Shown piece after piece: positions 20,665 to 24,495 of a DNA stretch of 24,495 nt. This DNA comes from a virus: the IMG/VR virus record IMGVR_UViG_3300006072_000042, positions 1-24,495 of that record; one strand, given 5' to 3'. The stretch's first letter is position 1; every line of letters starts with the position of its first letter. The position numbers and the translations under genes were made by a program. Below the pieces are notes generated by a model, which saw nothing but the letters and a program-made list of their open reading frames with translations, had not been told where the DNA came from and searched no databases.

Positions 20665-22265
20665 GACAAAATCACAATTCCTGATCCACCATTACCGCCC
20701 GCATATTGTGAAGAATCGTTAGTCGATGCTCCACCACCACCACCACCAGTATTAGCAGTTCCAGCATTTCCATTTCCACCATTTGTAGTGCCAGCATTAC
20801 CACCACCACCAGAACCGCCCGATCCAACAGTTCCACCATCATAAGTGCCTCCACCTCCTCCTCCAGCATAGGTTACGCTAGAGCCAGAATATGAATTGGC
20901 TGTGCCACTTCCACCATTGCCACCAACTGAACCAGCTCCATTTCCACCTATAGCATTTGCACCACCACCACCACCAGCGCCATAATTAGATCCACCTGTG
21001 GATCCATTTCCACCAGAATTTCCTTGTCCAGATGTACCTGAAGCTCCAGTTGTACTAGTTACGCCTGTTCCTCCACCGCCAGAGCCACCCGAAACTGAAG
21101 CATAATAAGTAGAATTATCAGCTCCACCACCATAACCACCACCAACTGCTCCAGTTGATCCATTGACTAATGATCCAAATTTTGAGTTTGTTCCTGATGT
21201 TCCAACATACGCTGTTACACCAGTTCCACCAGCACCAATAGTAATTGTATAAGTATTACCAGAAGTAACACTTAATCCTGTGCCAGTAAGGAATCCACCA
21301 GCACCACCGCCACCGCCTGTTCCTCTAGAAACCCCTACTCCACCACCTGCACCTCCACCACCCACTACCAAATAATTAACACTTGATACGCCTGTAGGTG
21401 CAGTCCATGAACCTGAACCAGTAAAAATAGCAGTTCTTGTTGTGCTTGGTACTTGATAAGAAATGATAACTACGCCAGAACCACCAGTAGTGCCGTTGTA
21501 ACCAGCACCACCGCCACCTCCTGCACCGCCCCCAGTATTGGCTGAACCTGCAACTGCAAGAGGAGAACCACCTTGACCACCATTACCACCACCACCTGTT
21601 CCACCAGTTCCATAAGGTTGTGCTGTGTATCCTCCTCCACCACCACCCCCAGCATAATATACAGTTGTTCCTGTAATAGTAGAAGACAATCCAGCACCAC
21701 CATTACCAGCTTGGCTACTTGTGCCTGCTACTCCTGCTGCATTAGCACCGCCTCCACCTCCACCACTAGCACCACCAACTGCTACACCTCCATTACCACC
21801 TGAATTTCCTTGACCACTAGTTCCAGATGCTCCTGTGCCTGTGTTGCCATTCCATCCCGCACCACCGCCACCAGAACCTCCTGATGCACCATTAGAATGA
21901 CCGCCTCCACCACCACCACCTACTGCTCCAGTTGAGCCATTAACAAGTGAACCAAAGGTAGAGTTACCACCATTTCCACCAACTACTGTAATGCTAGTGT
22001 TTGTTGTCCCACCTGCACCAACAGTGATGGTGTAAGAAGTACCAGGAGTTACTGATAAATTTGTACCAGCTAAAAATCCTCCTGCACCACCGCCTCCACC
22101 TCCATCAGCACCACTACCACCACCACCAGCAACAACTAAATAGTTAATGCTAGTAACACCAGCAGGAGCAGTCCAACTGCTTGTGGAATTAAATTGCTGA
22201 ATTACTGTTGAATAAGTAACTGCTTTTTTTGCCCCACTAAAGAAAAAATTAGGTGCGCCAAACAT
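20658..22265 (-). CDS. Glycine-rich tail adhesin with tandem duplication
   Basis: The product begins MFGAPNFFFSGAKKAVTYST from an ATG two bases after a TAA. A longer frame opens from TTG 22319 or ATG 22295 but would overlap the preceding fibre gene. The 535 residues contain two copies of a roughly 250-residue unit. Each starts SSWTAPAGVTSINYLVVAGG or GSWTAPTGVSSVNYLVVGGG, continues GGAGGFLAGTNLSVTPGTSY (or close) and KFGSLVNGSTGAVGGG, and then has long Gly runs (GGGGG, GGSGGGG). Such glycine-rich domains are known in phage tail tips and adhesins, where polyglycine helices pack in lattices and loops bind receptors. It lies among tail genes, so a receptor-binding role is likely. The gene uses repetitive GGT/GGA codons. 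Confidence 0.75.
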   Translation of the reverse strand: MFGAPNFFFSGAKKAVTYSTVIQQFNSTSSWTAPAGVTSINYLVVAGGGGSGADGGGGGGAGGFLAGTNLSVTPGTSYTITVGAGGTTNTSITVVGGNGGNSTFGSLVNGSTGAVGGGGGGGHSNGASGGSGGGGAGWNGNTGTGASGTSGQGNSGGNGGVAVGGASGGGGGGANAAGVAGTSSQAGNGGAGLSSTITGTTVYYAGGGGGGGYTAQPYGTGGTGGGGNGGQGGSPLAVAGSANTGGGAGGGGGAGYNGTTGGSGVVIISYQVPSTTRTAIFTGSGSWTAPTGVSSVNYLVVGGGGAGGGVGVSRGTGGGGGAGGFLTGTGLSVTSGNTYTITIGAGGTGVTAYVGTSGTNSKFGSLVNGSTGAVGGGYGGGADNSTYYASVSGGSGGGGTGVTSTTGASGTSGQGNSGGNGSTGGSNYGAGGGGGANAIGGNGAGSVGGNGGSGTANSYSGSSVTYAGGGGGGTYDGGTVGSGGSGGGGNAGTTNGGNGNAGTANTGGGGGGASTNDSSQYAGGNGGSGIVILSW

Positions 22266-22266
22266 A

Positions 22267-24495
22267 TTATGCAAACGCCTGTGCGTAAGTGCCATACCAA
22301 ACAGAGTTAATACATACAAACGAAAGTATGTCTAAGCCTGTGGAAGCAGTTGTTGTGATTGTGGGTGCTGTGCCACTAGGCCACTTAACCCCAGTAAACG
22401 TAGCAGTTCTAGAACCTGTGCCATCTTGAATTAACTTTAAAATAAACGATGTGCCTGACGTTGCAGTTGGCATGGTAAACGTACAGTTACCAGTCAATGT
22501 GTAGCTAAGAACAGTTCCTGAAGACAGAGACAAAGTAACTGCTGTACTTGAATTAGTCAAAGCAGGAGCAGTCTCTAGATACGATGTGATCGTAGGATTA
22601 GTTAAAGTCTTGTTGGTAAATGTCTCAGTACCTGCCAAAGTAGCCAAAGTGCCAGTAGTAGGCAATGTTACGTTGGTGTTTGCTGTGACTGTTAACGTAG
22701 TGGTAAATGCACCTGAAGTGGTAAATGAACCACCCAAAGTGATGGTATTTGAACCATTATTTACCCCAGTTCCACCATAAGTAGCACCAATAACTGATCC
22801 ATTCCATGTGCCAGTTGTGATAGTACCTATGGATGCTAGGCTAGACAAAGTGGTAACTGCTGTGTTAATTAATGTGCCTGACGTTGGCAAAGTAACAGAA
22901 GTGTTGCCAGTTGCTATAAATGTCTGTGTGTAAGCACCTGAATGAGTCACATTACCAGCCAAGGACAAAGTACCTGTGCCAAACGTCAAACTTGACCCTG
23001 AACCACTAAAAGCAGTTGTTGTTAGTGTTCCTGTGCTTGGGTTGTACTGTAACTTAGTAGAACTTGTGTAAATCGTTGACAAAGTGCCTGATGTTGCACT
23101 TGTAAAGTTCAGATATCGAGTGCTATTTGTACTCGTATCGTCAGTAATCGTTGTGCTTGAAGCAGTTGATGCCCATGTAGGAACACCACCTGCAAGGGTT
23201 AAAACATAGCCATTTGTGCCAGCAGAGAGCTTAGACAAGGTATTTGTAGCACTTGCATACAAAATGTCACCTGTCGCATAAGTTGTCTGCCCAGTTCCAC
23301 CATAAGTAGCGCCAATCGCTACGCCATTCCAAGTTGTATTGGTGATCGAACCAGCCCAATTTAGGGTATTTGTCGACCAAGAAGCGTTAGATGGTGCTCC
23401 ATAGTGGTAATCCCAAGTACCTGCAGCCACACTATTCGTTAACAAAGTTAAGGTTACAAACCCGCCACTCGGCACGGAAACAATCAATGTCCCTGAGTTG
23501 TTGTTAATAGTAATAGCACCGCTAGTTTGGTTGTTGTTGAATGTGTAAATAATCCCTGCGCTTAAAGTCGTGGCATCAGGCAATTTAAATGTCTGACCAC
23601 CTGACCCTGTCACCACCCAATTAGGGGTTGAACTAGCCAATAATGTGGTCGTTGTGCCCGCTGCTGCAGTATTTGTAAACCCAGCGTAAAAGATGTTAGC
23701 AGTGGCGTTAGCGTTAGTGTCTCTTAAAACCACGCTAGAAGCGCCAGAACTAGAAGTAACACCTGTACCGCCATTAGCGACTGCAAGAGTTCCTGCTAGG
23801 GTTACAGCGCCTGTTGTGGCTGTGTTTGGGGTTAAACCTGTCGTTCCAGTACTAAAAGATGATACTGTGCTGATATTACCCCAAGATGGTATTCCACCAG
23901 AGAGTGTCAAATACTGGCCATTAGACCCAGCCGCCAAAAATGACGTTGTCCCAGACCCTGTTTGGTAAGGTAAAGAACCATTAGCACCACCTGTTAGGTT
24001 AGTAGCCGTGGTAGCTGTGGTTGCAGTAGACGCATTACCTGTCAATGCGCCCACAAATGTTGTTGTGGTTAGCGTGTTGCTAGATGGGTTAAATGTTAAC
24101 CCTGTGCTGACGTTCTCTTGGGTAATTACACCGCTTGTAGCACTTGTAAACGCTAAATAGCGTGATGCGTTAGTGGTAGTGTCGGTTACGATGGTTAAAC
24201 CAGACCCACCTTGCGCCCAACTGACGTTAGTTCCATCAGTTTTTAGGAAATAACCAGCATTTCCTGTTTGACTAGGCAATAGGTTAGTCAAAGCACCAGC
24301 AGAAGATGTAGCGCCTGTACCGCCTGATCCAACCGCTAAAGTACCACCAATTGTGATTGTTCCGCTAGATACGATAGGGCCACCAGAAGTGGTTAATCCT
24401 GTTGTACCGCCTGATACTTGAACGCTCGATACACCGCCCGCAGCACTCGTAAATGGCAAGCCAGCAGGCCCAATAAACGTAATGAACGATAGTGT
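22267..24495 (-). CDS. Large repetitive tail fibre, 5' end outside window
   Basis: The frame is open to the right edge; the first visible residues are TLSFITFIGPAGLPFTSAAG, so the true start lies beyond the window and the TTG at 24459 should not be used. About 742 residues are visible. They are built from Ser/Thr/Gly-rich repeats with the motif GGTG (TLAVGSGGTGATSS, TLAVANGGTGVTSS, IGATYGGTGQTTYA, IGATYGGTGVNNGS) and repeated RYLxFTSATSG and LTLxGGxPxW units. The C-terminus (TFTGVKWPSGTAPTIT, then DILSFVCINSVWYGTYAQAF) is a compact beta domain often seen at fibre ends. It is probably a long trimeric fibre. Confidence 0.82.
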   Translation of the reverse strand, partial: TLSFITFIGPAGLPFTSAAGGVSSVQVSGGTTGLTTSGGPIVSSGTITIGGTLAVGSGGTGATSSAGALTNLLPSQTGNAGYFLKTDGTNVSWAQGGSGLTIVTDTTTNASRYLAFTSATSGVITQENVSTGLTFNPSSNTLTTTTFVGALTGNASTATTATTATNLTGGANGSLPYQTGSGTTSFLAAGSNGQYLTLSGGIPSWGNISTVSSFSTGTTGLTPNTATTGAVTLAGTLAVANGGTGVTSSSGASSVVLRDTNANATANIFYAGFTNTAAAGTTTTLLASSTPNWVVTGSGGQTFKLPDATTLSAGIIYTFNNNQTSGAITINNNSGTLIVSVPSGGFVTLTLLTNSVAAGTWDYHYGAPSNASWSTNTLNWAGSITNTTWNGVAIGATYGGTGQTTYATGDILYASATNTLSKLSAGTNGYVLTLAGGVPTWASTASSTTITDDTSTNSTRYLNFTSATSGTLSTIYTSSTKLQYNPSTGTLTTTAFSGSGSSLTFGTGTLSLAGNVTHSGAYTQTFIATGNTSVTLPTSGTLINTAVTTLSSLASIGTITTGTWNGSVIGATYGGTGVNNGSNTITLGGSFTTSGAFTTTLTVTANTNVTLPTTGTLATLAGTETFTNKTLTNPTITSYLETAPALTNSSTAVTLSLSSGTVLSYTLTGNCTFTMPTATSGTSFILKLIQDGTGSRTATFTGVKWPSGTAPTITTTASTGLDILSFVCINSVWYGTYAQAFA

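Noticed and set aside
20658-22140. Short spaced repeats of CCACC/GGTGG that could look like a CRISPR or tandem DNA array
   Set aside because: They are codon-level repeats of polyglycine in an intact long reading frame with no regular spacer length.
24457-24459. TTG start for the right-hand fibre gene
   Set aside because: The frame remains open to the window edge, so the gene is simply cut off.

Overview
This window is a contiguous piece of a tailed double-stranded DNA bacteriophage genome, most likely a short-tailed (podovirus-type) phage with a P22-like virion neck. The main evidence is a leftward late operon with a P22 gp4-like tail adaptor, a gp10-like tail-hub/DNA-stabilisation protein, gp7-like and other ejection-type proteins, several tail fibres and a complete lysis cassette. 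Moderate GC, many tiny ATGA-coupled genes and family resemblances recalled from freshwater virus sequences suggest an aquatic phage of a Gram-negative host, possibly betaproteobacterial; the host assignment is only inference. No integrase, repressor, terminase, capsid or polymerase gene is inside the window. No tRNA, CRISPR array or insertion sequence was seen.

Layout, left to right. Positions 1-2266 (minus strand) are an early operon of about ten small genes around an ERF-family single-strand annealing recombinase (741-1292). Three genes here are under 60 codons. Positions 2267-2372 are a divergent control region. Positions 2373-4428 (plus strand) hold a small cysteine-rich protein gene, a roughly 450-base non-coding stretch carrying a likely structured RNA (about 2585-2738), and then a tightly overlapping early operon: a replication-initiation-like protein, a small unknown, a VRR-NUC-type nuclease, a coiled-coil unknown and a Ref/HNH-like nuclease. 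Positions 4408-6001 (minus) hold a short accessory operon: GNAT acetyltransferase, metallophosphoesterase and a small charged protein. A strong intrinsic terminator (6040-6063) separates it from the late operon. Positions 6086-24495 (minus) are the late operon, read from right to left: a partial tail fibre, a glycine-rich adhesin-like protein, three small tail-associated proteins, the gp4-like adaptor, an S74-chaperone fibre, the gp10-like protein, a small structural protein, a cupin, ejection proteins, another fibre, and the lysis genes (coiled-coil/TM protein, a frameshifted TM protein, a 3TM-type holin and an M15 peptidase).

Three observations stand out. First, the gp10-like protein (13674-16850) carries a complete alpha/beta-hydrolase esterase domain, with an apparent Ser809-Asp904-His952 triad, inserted just before its conserved C-terminal segment. 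Second, a lysis-cassette gene (7037-7555) contains a perfect A AAA AAG slippery heptamer. The -1 frame encodes a transmembrane tail that ends in an ATGA overlap with the holin start, indicating programmed -1 frameshifting (or a real or artefactual indel). Third, the non-coding RNA candidate has a -10 box, a 5' hairpin, a long rod ending in a U-tract, and a perfect 10-bp complementarity between its linker and its apical loop. A small beta-rich module also appears inserted in both the gp4-like and the gp10-like proteins.
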